Positions 12,526-26,071 of a stretch of DNA of 64,000 nucleotides are shown here, piece after piece; the first letter of the stretch is position 1, and every line of letters starts with the position of its first letter. Under the pieces are notes generated by a model. It was not told the DNA's origin and searched no databases. It saw only the letters and a list, made by a program, of their open reading frames with translations. The stretch comes from Eonycteris spelaea (lineage: Eukaryota; Chordata; Mammalia; Chiroptera; Pteropodidae): NCBI GenBank assembly GCA_003508835.1, contig PUFA01000021.1, positions 9,154,501-9,218,500 of the forward strand, read 5' to 3'. A program made the position numbers and the translations under genes.

Positions 12526-13964
12526 GCTGTAGGGATGGTTCCTGTCAGCACACGGCACACGGCACACAGCGCTCGTGGTGCAGCCTCTGCCAATCTCGCA
12601 CGTACCAACGTGCACGTGTCCAGTCCAGCTGGCTAGCGTTTCTAGCATCCAACAGAGAACTTGCACCTGGAACAGATGCTCACTACAGCTGTGTTGGTGA
12701 AGGAAGTGGCACTTTTAGTGACAACGGTCCTGATGCTAAATGCATCTATAGGTGAGCATCCAAATCAACTCACCAAAGAGGAGGAACACGAAGGAAAAGC
12801 AAAGCAGAGAAAAAAACAACCCTTACCAGTAGTTTTCAACTACTAGGATCCTTTATTTTAACGGTTTCTTCTCACACAGCTACCTCAAGACCTGTCAAAG
12901 GCAACTCATTGTTCACAATTAAAGCCACAGTACTGAAGTTTCCACAATGTGAGGCTTAGCCTCACTGCTTTAAAATTAAAGTCAATAATTCTCTTATGAA
13001 ATAAGATAGAGTTAGATAGAATAAAATAAACAAAAAAATGTTATTTGCGATTATCGCCCTCCTTCAGACTCCAGGTGTCTGTAGAATCTCACTGCCTGTT
13101 TTAAAATAAGAAATTGTCCCTCAACTTCAGAATCAAATACTAATCCTGAAAACCAGATTAGATCCTAGATCAGAAACCTCTGCAGACATTCTTCACAAGT
13201 TTTTATCATTTGCCATAGTTTAAAGAATTACAAGATTAATTCACCTTTGACAAGTCATCTGAATTCGTATGTGAATAAAGAACCATTGGTTTAGTTCTCT
13301 GATCATTGACTATTTTCAATGAGCGCCAACACCAACAATTCTGTCCCCTGGGAACACTGATTTATAAGCTTGTCAATGGGAGATTTTCTTTTACTTCCTG
13401 TTTTTACTGCTCTGCCTTCAGCTGTCAACCTGGAACTTACAGGCTCTCCCCCGAGAGCAAGGAGGCAGAATGGCACAAGGCCTCCAGGGGTCATCCTTGA
13501 AAGCAGGAAACACTCAGCTTTGACCTGGTCTACTGTAATCAATACGACACGGCACAGAGAAAGGAAGCAGGTGGTAGAGTATAGTTACATCAATATTTTT
13601 CTTTATTATATAATTTGCATTAAATTGTTACAGGACAAGAGGATTAAATTGACCATGAGAGATACAAAAAGAGTATGTGATGAATCATATCCCAAATTAA
13701 TTTTAATCAACACTATAAGATTTGTGGTAGAGGCTTATTTTTCTTTCAACAGAGTCATCTTATTTCTTTCCATTCTAGGTCATGTGGAAAAGTACAGTAT
13801 GACACATGAAGAGGAGAAACTGACCTGTTAATCCCACCAATCAAAGATTATAATTGTTAACAGGTTAGCATATTTGATCACAATAGTTCCTCCATGCACT
13901 TTCTATATAATTGTGAATCCTGATTTTCCACTTAACACTATAATAAAATAATATCACATGTTAT

Positions 13965-14125
13965 TATAACTCCCTCTTCCTTATAGGGGCTCTTATTACC
14001 CTCATTTCTGAGATAAAGGCCTTTTCTAAGGCCTCAGAGCTAGTAAGCAATAAAGCTGGGATTCTAACCCTGATCTACCCACCTCCAAAACCCATAATCT
14101 TTCCACTACATCCAGCTACCTTAAA
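13965..14125 (-). repeat. MIR SINE
   Basis: It shows CAGAGCTAGTAAGCAATAAA, GCTGGGATTCTAACCC and CTTTCCACTACATCCAGCTA, antisense MIR features as read on the plus strand. Confidence 0.7.
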
Positions 14126-14479
14126 AAATGTCTTTCCTTTTGACCCAGTAAATCACCTTGTGGGAATCTATATGGAATCTGAAATGTACAAGATGAGCCA
14201 GGGACATCTCGAAATACAGAAAAGCAAGGAACTATAGAAGACTAAAATGGTCACGCCAAAAGACAGCCAACTTGAAAGAGATCCCATCAGCCAAAATGAC
14301 ACAGTATGACTATCAAAAACAATAATAATCAGATTCAATTAATATACTAAATATATAAAAATTCATCAGCTCATAATGATAGTTTTAAAAATCTTGTAGG
14401 TTGTTAGGGCACCAACTCGTTACTTCAAAAATTGTAAGTATATAGAAAGAACCAAGAATTTGTTTTGCCTTTTCTATAA

Positions 14480-15412
14480 AAAATTGTATTTCAGGGCAGC
14501 CAAATAATCCATGAGGATAACTTGTTCTCTATAGAAGAATTAGGGCTAACTAATACACAAGGAATGACCATGAGGAAATGGCCATTTCAATCCTTAATGA
14601 AACACTGAACCTAGGCAATGATTGTCTGTTGGTGAATGCTACACCCCTAGGTGAAATGTTAACGGAACTTGTAGAGGATGGAGCAGCTTAATGTCACCTG
14701 GACTGGTTATTGACATTACTGAAAGTGAGGCAACCAGACATCATGAGCTCTTGATATATAATTCCACAAGAAGTTCACAGGATAAAAAATATTATTACCT
14801 AAAAAACATTCGAAACATTTAATTGAATCAAGTCTCAGATCTAACTAACTTTTTATAGAAAATACAGAGAACAGAGGAACAAATTAAAAACATCATGGAA
14901 AAACAATAGTGCAATTCTAGAATTTGGAACATAAAGGAAAATTAATCTGGTTTCTCCTGCAAATTCATGAGGGAGGAGGGACTATGCAGACTGAAATACA
15001 TAACAGACAGTAACCATGCAGCCTATGGGCTTCGTTTATTTGTATTCGAATAACCAACTGTAGAAGAGCAAATTTGAGAAAACTGGGGACCTTTGAGCAT
15101 GCACGTGGGCATTAGAATATTTACGATATTATTATTTGTTGGGTATAAAATATCCAGGTGTTTTTTTTTTTTCTTAAAACTGCTTAAATGCATATAAAGT
15201 ACTTTATGAGGAAAATGTCACAATGTCTGGTATGTCTTCAAATATGCCAGATGCCAGTGTGTGTGTTGTGGAGAGGGGCAGGAAGTAGAGATGAGTAAAT
15301 GAAACAATATTTGCAAAATGTTGATAACTGTTGAAGCTCAGTGATAGGCACCTGAAGATTCATTATGATACTCTGCCTACCTTTGTGTGTGTGTGGAAAG
15401 TTCCATAATAAA
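14480..15412 (+). mobile_element. L1M 3' UTR region
   Basis: The right end GTTGATAACTGTTGAAGCTC then GATACTCTGCCTACCTTTGT and AAGTTCCATAATAAAAAAC is characteristic of middle-aged L1 3' ends. The left boundary is uncertain. Confidence 0.55.
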
Positions 15413-16849
15413 AAACTTTCAAACTAAAAAATTATGTCTGAGGACATTAAATATATAAAAATAAAATTCCATACATAAGGACTAGAAAGGCATAGAACAA
15501 ATAATCTGGGGGGAAAAATACTGCTTTTTGCTGATTTCTCATCTATATTTGAAATGGAATACTCCAAACCTTATCTGACTAGTTTTAAAATTGATGATTT
15601 AAAGAAAAATAAATCATCTTCTATGTTCTTTTGGGACCCAACGCTACCACCAGTTTAAATAGAAGGAGCATCAAAACTATCAATTTAAGAAAGTCAGTGA
15701 ATTAAAAGATCTATGATATGCTTAGTGAACATGCCTTTCCTGTCACAAAGAGAGAGTTTGGAGATGGAAAAAGAACATAAACTCTGCAGATCAATTGTCT
15801 GTGATCTTTCAAGAGATAAAGGTGCCGATTTTTCTTTTTCTTTTTTTTTTCAAAAATCTGCAGGTGTGGATCACAGAGTGAAACAAAATGGTGAGAATTG
15901 GGAGGAACACGACACGCACAGGTAGCGTGCTCTTTCCAGAGACGGCGTGAAGCGAGCCAGCAGCATTCAGGGGTTAAGAACTTGCCATATGCCCGACACA
16001 TTCCATATAATGACAGCTGGCGATCTAATTTTAAAAACACACTACATTTTCGAAATACTTCGGAAACATCTATCTAAACAGTGGATTAGGGCTTGATTAA
16101 AAAATAAATAATTGAAACACCGAAAGCTCATTGGAGAGAAGATGCTACGTGGATGCTTCCCTGTTGAAGCAAAGCCCTTCGTGTCCAGCAACTTGTTTTC
16201 TGCTGAATGAAACTACTGAACATTTTAATTTTCAATTTGTGAGGGAAAATGATTTACTCTTAATCACTGGTTTGTTCTCAACAATTGGGAAAATAACAAC
16301 AACTGGGAAAATAAAGGCATTTATAAGATGCACACTCCTAGGTCAGGTTTGCATGAACCGGACTCAAGTGGAAGGTTGCACGCGGGCCCGTGTTGGGGCC
16401 TCTCAGGAGCTCGCCTGTGAGGGTGAGGGAAGCAGAGTGGGCACGGGAAGAAGCTGAGCTGTGACGTGGCTGCAAAGGTCTTAGCCAGTAATTCCACAGG
16501 GAGATCCGAGCAGAAATGGCCCTTGAGTTTTCCTCATGGAGGTGAGTGCCAGGCCTTTCTATCCTCACATAAGCACATCTCCAGATGGCACCAAAAATGG
16601 ATAAGGTTGAGCCAACCTGAGCGGGACTCGCTGATGAGTCCCCTGTGCAGGAGCCATAGCCAACTCTTTAACTGTTCAGGAAATGAATGTTTTGGTCCTG
16701 ACAGGGAGATCTAGGAAGTCACACGCCCCATCTGTTACAGTCCACTCCCTGAGCCTCCCAAATCGAATACCATCATATAGGAATGTCCTTCCATCTGAAA
16801 ACAGCTCCATATGATTCTGAATGAGACCCTTTTCTACAGAAACTTATAA

Positions 16850-17915
16850 AAAGAAGGTTTGGGGGGGTAACTACAGCCCCTGCCACTACAGCCAGTATCA
16901 TTATCTCCATCCTCTACTGTCCTTTCTAGGTTCCCCACCTCCTCAGACAGTGCTACTGCTAGTCTGGGTTGCTTACCTGGAGGGGTGACCCAGGCTTTCA
17001 TCCCTGAGTGCTCTGAGCCATAGGTCACCATGAGGACATGGCTGTGGTAGTAAATGGCCAAATTCGAGCCACACCTACTGTACTTGCTCATTTACCATCA
17101 AAATCTGGCAAGGGAGTGCCAGGACCAACCCAGAGAATCACCTGGGCACCATTCATAGCTTACAGTTTAATGGAACCCTTGCTGCATACCCTGGTAGAAG
17201 CTTCTCTCTCTGGAGATCAGGCCCCAAGAGGCTCAATGTGCAGTGACAAGAAAGTGCAAAGTCCCCTATCAGGTCATTGGGAGGAATGGTAAATGGGGCC
17301 AGGCCTACTGCCATTCCTGTTTAATGGACCCATCAGCTTCACCCACTGGGAGCACGGCACTGTATAATGGGCACTGATTTAATACCACCTCATCCTCACA
17401 CGGCGTAACGTCCAGGCCGTTACCTGAGCTGTGTTTTCAAAAGGCTCAACTGGGCAGGCAGCGAGTGGGTGTGGGAGCATGTGGGACCCAGTGGGTCCCA
17501 GGGTCATATGCTCACTGTTGCTCTTTCTTTACTATTAAATGGGATCCTTGGTCCAGGATTACATCATGTAGGATCCGATGTCAGTTTCTCAAATAATCTA
17601 TAAGCTCATAGATGGTGGTGGTGGCTGAGTCCCTGTGGGCAGGAAAGGCAAAGCCACTTCTTGAGTATGTGCCAATTCCAGTCAAGATACATCATTGTCA
17701 CTTCCGGATTGGACAGGAACCCATGTAATCAAGTTGCTAACAAGTAACTGGTCCCTTCGGGAGAGGGCTGGGCCTCCTTGTGGCTTCTGTTGGTGGCAGG
17801 ATGGCTATTCAATAGTTTCGGTAGATACATTGGGTAATTGGTCAACATCATGGAGGTCAGCTTCCAATTATCGGATCCCTGGTTTTGAAGGGGGCCGAAT
17901 GGCGACTTAAATCAG
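16850..17915 (-). mobile_element. Decayed ERVL pol fragment (integrase and 3' pol)
   Basis: This is an old endogenous retrovirus remnant. Minus-strand translation shows an integrase core in pieces: an aromatic/Ala-rich GFAFPAH segment at 17655-17635 and a DQGSH catalytic-Asp segment at 17553-17539. These lie in different frames and are separated by a stop. Further downstream (about 17010-16965) a GMKAWVTPPGK segment matches the 3' pol end of ERVL. Frameshifts and stops throughout mean it cannot be expressed. No LTRs were recognised at its edges. Confidence 0.6.
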
Positions 17916-20900
17916 AGACATGCGTGGCCACCACCCTCGCAGCACTGAGTGTATTAAAGGTGGCAGACCTGAACTGGAATCAGCAGCTTTGAAAAGAAGT
18001 CTCTCTCTTGTTTTTATTAACGTGGAAAATATGTGTTTAGCGCACATTTATTTCAACGTTTCATGTAAGAAGAGTTTGGGGTCTTTATCTAGAAGTTTGG
18101 TGATGCTTCTGTGACCACGACTATGCCGCCGGGGGAACTTAACTCTTGTTGATGTCAATTAGCCTGTGGTAAAAGCTGGTTTCGTTGTGTGTTGTTTTGC
18201 TTAAAGTCACAGTTTCCAAGACCTTACTGAGGACACTGAGGACACTGTGTATTTGGGCACCACCTTCCTTGAACCGCTCGAATACCCAGACCTCACACCC
18301 ACTGCTGCGGTCCTCCCAGCTGCCTCGCCGGAGGGACAGTTTTGCCGACCGCAGGGTTACTGCACGCCCAAGGCCATCAGTACTCCCTCCCCCGAGCGGT
18401 GGGGTCCCCACTGACCGCGGGCCAGCTGGTGGCCCAGTTCCCAACCCATTAAAAAGCCTCCTTCCATGGCCCATTCCTGGCCCTGATGGTTTTAGTTCTG
18501 CTTCCCAGAGAAACAAGCTCAGATGGAGATTTACGTGCCGCACTTTTATTGGGGAGTGCAGGTACATTCAGGAGCAACACCCATAAGAAAAAGGGGTCCA
18601 CACTGGGGGAAACTGAACTATGACTCAGTTGCAATAAAGGCCTTAGGCAACCCCATGGAAAGTTCCAGAAGTGAGAAGCCTTCTGAGTTGTCCTAATCAT
18701 GGCAAGGCGGCAGCCAGCAGATGCAGGCTGCTCCTGCCGGGGCAGTGTGGCCTTGGGCGGTGCCGCTTCCTTCTGCTAAGGGCCATTCCCAGAGAGACTC
18801 ACGTGAGACAGCAAAGGCCAGCGCTCTCGGTAGCTGGGGGAACCAGGGCCCCGGTCCTGGCGGGGAGATGTGGGTGCACGCGAACGCATCCTGTCACAAC
18901 AGGTACGTACGGAGTTCACGTACCCCTGGTAGGGAGATCAGACAAGCCTCCACGACCCAGATTTTCCTGTCACACCCTAGTCACTAGGGATCTTGGGAGA
19001 AGAGCTGGATTCAGCTAATTGTTGTGACTGTAAATGTCCCTCCTAGAGGAACTGCAGATAATAAAGACAATAAAGTAGCAGACATTTACTGTCTGTAGAC
19101 GCATGAAAATCCACTCTGATGGGTAAACTAAGGAAAGAAGAAGGGAGGGCAGGAAGGAGGAAGGAAAATAAAAGAACGAAAGCCAAGTCCTCCCAACTCA
19201 CTGTAGCAGCCGTTTCTGCTTAACTAAAGATCATTTATACAAAAGATTTTTATAACATAAAAATGATTTTTATAAAAATACCTTTTAATAAACGACATTT
19301 GCTGCTTTTTGGCATGGCTGGGGAGGGGACATTTCAGTATCATGATCCTGAATTCTACTCTAATTACAAATATATATGAAGGTGGAATCAACAAAAGGAC
19401 ATGCCTATTAATGTGTGTGGCATTACAGATGTCCAAATAAATGTAACTGATGTCTCTCAAAAGTCAAAATAGTGTAGGTAGAAGCAGAAAAAATCGTTTC
19501 AAATTATTTTACCTTTGTAGCTGCAAATTATTTTAAATCCCTCAAAAACCAGTAGTTGAAGTGGTTTCTTCAGATCCGCAAGCCTTGTCATAAGCTTGTG
19601 TCATTCTGAATTCGCTTGAATTCTTCAGAAGTCTACTTCCAGGAACCTGTAATCCTTTCACATCATTCAACATTAATTCACAGCCAAGACTTTTATCTTC
19701 AAAAAACTTCAGGGTTTATTTCCCTGTGAAATTCTGTAAGTTGGAGATTATGAGCATGAAACAATCGGTTTGGGTTCTTGTTTAAAGATTTTTAAATGCG
19801 TTCCATTTCCATCCCCGTGAATGCAGTGTGTAATGGATTTTACAGGGATCTAAAATATATCATCTCACTTTATCTTTATTCTTCAGAAAATGAGATTCCT
19901 GGCTAGGTGGATTTTCAACAAACTAAAGACAAACTTTCTATGCATTCATTAAGACATTTGTTTAAAAGAAAGAAACAAAGGTATTTGCTGATGCTGTCGG
20001 GTTCATTTTGAAACACACACATGCGTGCGCACGCACATACCCATACAATCCACATGTCTAACTCCCTCTCCTCGCCCAAATATAATAAATGTTTGGACTT
20101 TAGTTTGTAGGCAGCAGCCAAAGAGAAGAAGTCAGAGGCCGCTGCTCCAGCCCCAGGATCCTGTGAGGCTGGTCAAAAGGCGGAGTGCCAGCCAAGCTGC
20201 TTCTGGATGCTGAGATGTCTGCTTCTTGCTCGTGGAGCTGAGAATTGAATGAGATTGCACAGGCACATCCCTAGCTTGGTGGCGGCACGGCAGCATTTGG
20301 TAAAACCCACAGTCCCTCACCTGCGACCCCCAAATCCCCTGAGCTCTGAACACTGATTTTCTGTAAACCGTTCGGTATCCAAACCTGCCTGAACAACTAT
20401 TACTAGGACTCAGTGTGCGTGGAACACGTTCCTCTTTAGAAACAGTCATGTGCTCCCTTCTCAGGAGGTCCCCAGGCCCCGCGGAGGTCTGCTATGTACA
20501 GTGTGGGCACCGTATTAACTTCTTAAAACCCCAGATTTAGGAACCTCTACACGTACTTGATTTCTGTATCTGTGTGGTTCTTAGATAAGGATTTGTGGAA
20601 CCATCCTCGTTGGCTCTCTTTACCTTCCCTTTTTCCAAACGCGACCCCCCTCTTTCCTTCCCTGGCTTTCACTGGCCAATGTGGAATAAAAGCTACCCTT
20701 GGTCAGGCGTCCGGTCCTGTGCGTGTGAGCACCTGGTAGGCACCTTGTCTCTCAGTTCTCAGAACTCTCATGATGCTCTCGCAAAGGATGTGTAACTAGT
20801 CTGATTTTAGGTGAGAAATGTGAACAGAAACGAAGGAACTCAGCAAGGGTCAGGAACTACCAAGGCCCATGCAGGACTGCACCACGGGCTCTGAGTACAC

Positions 20901-21554
20901 AGCTGCTGCTCCTTCTGCAGGCCAGGCTCAGATTTACTTGAAGAAATACTACTTCTCAGGGAGCACTTAGTATTCGGCCAAGACACTTCCCCTGTGTAAT
21001 GCAGTGGTTCTCAAGGTGCGATCCGGTAACCTCCGGGCGTCCAGGGGCCTTTCAAGGGGTTTGCCTAGTCAATGCTATGTGTATCACATCTAAGACGGAA
21101 TCTGCCTTTTCCACTCTCGTTCTCTCATTAAGTTACAGTGGAGTTTCCAGTATCTGTGACATGTGTCATACAAGAGATTAAATGCAGAAGCAGATATGAC
21201 AATCCAGCTGTCTTCTGTGAAGCTGGATGTGAAAGATAATTACAAAAATGTCAAATCAATCCACTCTTCCCACTACAGGTATTTTTTTTTTAAGGGAACA
21301 TAGGTTTTTTCTTTTTTTTCCATAAAAATATATTGTCAATGTAAAACTTAAAAATTTTCTCAATCTTAATTTCTAATACAGTATGTAGTGATAGATGCAA
21401 CCAACAAAAACAAAAGCTCTTCAGCGTCCTCGCTACTTTTAGAGTGGAAAGGGGATCCGAGATGCAAAGATTTAGGCGCTTCCTGTGTACAAGTTGAGAA
21501 TGCAGATCTAGAAGGGACTACCTGGATTTACGCGCCGACACTGCCACACAGCTC

Positions 21555-21690
21555 TGGAGCCTCCTGTTTGCCTCAGTTTCCCCACCTGGATAAATGGAAC
21601 TAGTATCTACTTCGGAGTTGTTCTGAGGATTAGTCAGCAGATGCAATGTGCATGCAATAATATCTGTCAATCTGGCGTATGAGGTATTTG
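21555..21690 (+). repeat. MIR SINE fragment
   Basis: It shows TTGCCTCAGTTTCCCCACCT, GGATAAATGGAAC and GAGTTGTTCTGAGGATTAGT, MIR core and 3' part in the sense orientation. Confidence 0.7.
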
Positions 21691-23099
21691 TTTTTGCTTT
21701 TATAGTTACCGATTTTTTACATAGTATATATATTTGTGTTTATTTCCAGGAAAAATTCCCCAATTTCAAGGTGGATGAAAAATATATACTACCAAATTAT
21801 CCAAATACATTTCACTTGAATTAAAAATAGCAAAGGCATCTTCGAAGGAGAGTCATGCTTCCAACATAAATGTTACAGGAGTTTCCATTTACTGTTAATT
21901 TAATTTCTCTTCTGCTTTTGGCACTAAGCAGTATAAGACTCTCTTGGAAAAAAACTAAAACCCCTCACCTTTATAAACAGAGTCGGATTTTCCACACTGG
22001 GAGATGCTGTTTCTGGAAATGGGGCATCCTGGGGAGGGCAACCATGCATAAGACGCCTTTATCCCCAGCGTGACAGTTGGTACTTGAGGACGTGTGACAT
22101 ACGAGCACTGGGTGTTGTCCATTAGTAATAAAACACAAAGGAATAATACAACAAATGCCTTGAATTCAGGAATTTAGAGGTCACGTCCAATGAAATCAAA
22201 CGTTACAGATTTAGGAAACAGATTTGATATTTTGATATAGTTTTAATGCTATTCCTGTAGTTTTAGATTTATGCTAACTATAGGCGCAGTCTTTCCTCTA
22301 AAGAAAGGATGCATCATGTTGCTCAGCAGTTAATACTAAAAGGTTTTTCAAGGAGGTAAAATAGTTTGACTTTGCAGAGTATAGTGGCCAGCATGTGAGG
22401 AAAAACAGGTTTTTCCCTGTCAGCCAGTTGCTGCTGCATGCCATAGAGGAGTCCGTACCACCCAGAGCACCAGAATTTCACCCATAAATCACCAGTAGAT
22501 TACTACTCTACGTTAAATGCTTGCAGCAGTATTAACAAGCTAACCACATCTTCCTAATCTCCATTAATTTTGGTTGTCATCATGAACTGATTATGAATGA
22601 CTCGAACTAGTGATGTGCATTCATCAAAGCACTTACAAATTTCTCTAGACAAGAAAGTATCTTGCAAAAATAGTCTGCACATTCACTTGGCAATAGAGCT
22701 GGTCTCCTGCACATGAATTATTGTGAATTCCAAATTAATAATGTTCAACTCGGGATCTTAAGAGTTTAGAAATAACTAAGGTGGAGGAAAGCAGTTTAAC
22801 AATTATGAATTCACAAAGAACCAAAAGGTAGGGGGCAAAACTCATTCACATTCTAGGCGGGAAAGTGGATTGGGCAGGTTAGGGCAAAAGCAACATTCGT
22901 TCTTCATGCGTGTATCCTGCATGTAACACTACTATAAACATTAGATTCCCTGTATTCCTAGATTTAGAACGAGACTCTTTCAGAGCTGCTGTAAATTTCA
23001 CAGATTGGAGAGAACGATTACGGCCCACTGAGTGTGCTCCTTACGAGGGGATGACGCCAACGACACTGTTCTAGTGCATTGCAAGATTAAGAACGTTGG

Positions 23100-23250
23100 A
23101 CCGGAAATCGTCATCTCTGGCTTCCTTCTGCGTCTCCTTAAAAAAGTTACTGGCCTTCCTTGAGTCTATTTCCTCATCTGTAAAATAGGAATGCTAACTA
23201 CACCTCACGGTGGAGAGAAAAAGAAGGTGCACGAAAGCACCTTATACTTA
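23100..23250 (+). repeat. MIR SINE fragment
   Basis: It shows TCTATTTCCTCATCTGTAAA then ATAGGAATGCTAACTACACC, MIR core in the sense orientation. Confidence 0.65.
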
Positions 23251-23399
23251 CTAAAATAAATTCACAGCCCACAAAGCAGGAAGACTAGATTAAGCTTGCA
23301 TCCAGTCTGCAGACACACAGCACAACCAGCCCAGCTGCCACGGGCTTCAGTGGCATGCAAGGAGAGGGAACAGGTAGTGTGTGCTCACTTTTGACCCCA

Positions 23400-23525
23400 C
23401 TCTTTACATAGAACAGCTTTACTGAGATATAATTCACATACCGTCCAATTCTCCCATTTAAAGTGTGCAATTTAGTCTTTTAGTATATGCAGAGTTGTGT
23501 GACCATCGCCACAATCAATTTCGAT
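23400..23525 (-). mobile_element. L1ME 3' UTR fragment
   Basis: It shows TTTACTGAGATATAATTCAC, CCATTTAAAGTGTGCAATTT and TGTGACCATCGCCACAATCA, the antisense view of L1ME-type 3' UTRs. The same family recurs at 47.1 and 49.8 kb. Confidence 0.7.
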
Positions 23526-25084
23526 ATGCCTTGATGTCTCGAGTGAAAGACAGACGTGTAGATTTGCCAGGGCCATGAGGTCTTGAGGCTGCTCCCAGGA
23601 GAAAAGCTTTCGCACCAGTCAGGCAGCCGGCTGCAGCAGCCAGCGCCCAGTCGGTACTGAGGAATCTGGAACCCATGACTCTGGGATCCACCGTGAATGG
23701 AGACAACCAGCTGTCTGGAGGACAACAGGCAGTGAGGGGGAATAGCCACAGGGATTGCACTGCAAGCTTGAATTCAGCAAAAAGAGTTAACTTGGGGTTA
23801 TTTTGGATTCGTTTTATATTTAATCAAAAAGAAATGTGAAAAGTAAAACCTTGGAGAAAGAACAGCACTATGTCAACAATACTGCGAGGAAATCTAAAAT
23901 GATCAGACGTGAAGATAAGGGTACCAGCATTCCCTGGGTTTCGAGCTGTCTGACAAGTCCCGCCCACTTCTCCAGTGTGAGGCGTGCGATGCCAGGAAAA
24001 GAACATGTGGCTGTGAAATGACCGATATGGGGGAGAACTGGTAGCATGTCACCATGTGGGAAAGGGCCAGGAAGCCCCAGGGGTCGACGGAAGGCAGAGT
24101 GTGGGAACAGTGTACCAAGAGAAAGAACACGAGACACACGTCCGAGGAGGGGATGACCAGGAGAGAAACTCCCAGGCACGTCCACACTCTCCTACACCAA
24201 AGTCCGCCCCCAAGTAAGTACTTTCTCATACTTTCTCATATTTCTTGTCTTGTTTCGTGCGATTATTATTAAGAGATGATGTTTAAATCTTTTCTTAACC
24301 CTCCCTTTCAAATAGAATTTTACTCCAGAAAGGCAAAGAATCAGAATTTTATAAAATCACGATGCGGATGGAGGTAAGAGAGTGGGTTCAGAATCAGAAC
24401 TAAGACGGTATCTCCTGAAGAAGTAGGTAATTAAACGGAGGGAGCATTTGACAGGTCAGCAGCCACACTGTCCTCATTGCCTCCACAATTAAAAATGCTC
24501 AAAATTAAAAGGCTGCAAACGAGGGACACCACAGTGCTGGGCTGTGTGGTGACGGCAGGTTGGAGACAAGCGGGTGTCGGCTGCAGGGAGAGGGAGGCAC
24601 AGCCGGGGGACACACCAGGGACGCCCCGCAGCAGTCAGAAGCAATGAATGAAGTAGGCTAATCGTAGAGTGAATGGAAAAACGGAACTCACAAGAGCTAC
24701 AGCATCTTGCATGTTAAGTGTGAATCAAAAACATACCTCTCGTGAAGCACTACCTCATTTCCCAGGATACAGATTTAAAATGTGTCAAGCACAAGAGGGC
24801 GGGCACTCACGCGAGAAGAATGTTAGAAAACGGGATGAAGAAGCGTAACGAAAGCCAGGGAGCCCTCCACTGTGGGTGACAGGGAACCTGTGCACACAGG
24901 AGAGAGAACTAACTCAACTGCGCATACAAAGTTTGAGGAAAAGACCTCTCTACAAATGAGGACGGGCGAACACCTGCCGAGGGCAAGCTGGGTCTCCTGG
25001 CGTCCCTGACCACTACTTGGGGATGAGTGCTCCGACCACAGCGCGGGCCACCCGCTGTGGCAGCCGTGGGTTCCGTCAGGGAGA

Positions 25085-25215
25085 ACTTAGCACTTACCCT
25101 GTGCCCGGGACTGAGTGTGTTCGAGGGCCCCTCTGGCAGGTGTATTTAACGCCACAACACGTGAGATAAACACCACCTCGTTTTACAGACTGAAAAATCA
25201 AACAAGTCAGGTTTT
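25085..25215 (-). repeat. MIR SINE fragment
   Basis: It shows TAGCACTTACCCTGTGCCCG, CACCTCGTTTTACAGACTGA and AAAATCAAACAAGTCAG, diverged antisense MIR. Confidence 0.5.
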
Positions 25216-25808
25216 CAAAGCCACAAAGGTAGCTCAATCGATTTAATCTTCATGTTTAGCTTCATTTCCAGTACATCAGTGTTTCCTCGAAACCACCTAA
25301 ACTGAGAATCATTTCAGAGATTTCACCCCCAGGTAATCTGTTTCTAACATAAACATTTTGCATTTATTTCCTCCTAAAACAACGGCTCAGTAAAGGCGGC
25401 ACTGGAACCAGCCGAGTGCACGGCGCGGTCGTCCCGCGGGTCCCCGTTCAGAAAGGACCCCGACGTGCTCTTTAGCTCGCCTGCACTTACTCAATGTGCC
25501 CAGAGACTCTCGCCACCTCATGGGGCATGACACATTCAAATGGGTGACATTCAAGTCTCCTTATGTAGGGTCCAGTGCCATAACCTGCTAAGTTAGTCTT
25601 CTGAAAGTTAAACTGCGTTTGGGTTGCACAAGGAAGCCACTCCGTTTCCCGCATCCTTCTGACAGCCGCAAGTCAGGCAAAAGCTGAGGCGACAAAGACA
25701 CTGCCTCGCAGCCGTGCCGGTCCTGAGTCCGGCAGACACTGCTCACCTGGTGCAAACATGATCTTTAAACCCTGTCTAGAAACGACATCTGAAAGCCATG
25801 ATTCTGCC

Positions 25809-25814
25809 TTTATT
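25809..25814 (-). terminator. AATAAA polyadenylation signal, probably ZNF622
   Basis: The minus strand reads AATAATAATAAAGGC about 130 nt downstream of the ZNF622 stop, and it is the first AATAAA past the stop. Cleavage would fall near 25790. This implies a short 3' UTR of about 150 nt, which is inferred from the motif only. Confidence 0.55.
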
Positions 25815-25943
25815 ATTATTCTGAACAGATGAAATATAGGACGAAGTAGCAGCAATAAGGCTCTGGCACACCACGCGGCTTCCGCTGGTCCTCGGGCAAG
25901 GACACTTGCGCAGGAGACACATGACGCAATCCGCGGCAGACCC

Positions 25944-26071
25944 TCAGAACATCACTTGGACCCTAAAGTGCATCTGCTTGGTGGCATTGTTCTTCAGGCC
26001 TGTCTTCAGCATCCATTTCGACTTCATCCTCTGGACATACTGCATGTCCCGATGGCTCCTAGGAGCTGCTC
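25944..26071 (-). CDS. ZNF622: ZNF622 exon 6 (C-terminus and stop)
   Basis: The acceptor AACCACAG precedes GAGCAGCT. The exon reads [20 protein letters not shown] then [22 protein letters not shown] and TGA at 25946-25944. Human ends QVRF and has LMRE where this copy has PRSH; the remainder is nearly identical. The length of 128 nt fits the phase carried over from exon 5. Confidence 0.94.

Larger units (their letters stand above)
1..25790. other. Intergenic, repeat-rich region 3' of ZNF622
   Basis: No exon of a known gene was recognised in either strand. Open frames are short and mostly fall in repeats. Repeats described separately cover much of it; stretches at about 1.3-4.5 kb, 9.3-11.4 kb, 12.5-13.9 kb, 18-21 kb and 21.7-25 kb show nothing more than short low-complexity or weak repeat matches. 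In human the next gene on this side is MARCHF11, some distance away; no exon of it was seen. Confidence 0.6.

Noticed and set aside
13370..13831. A 153-codon plus-strand open frame
   Set aside because: AT-rich, no domain, no splice or promoter support, and no resemblance to a known protein; chance length.
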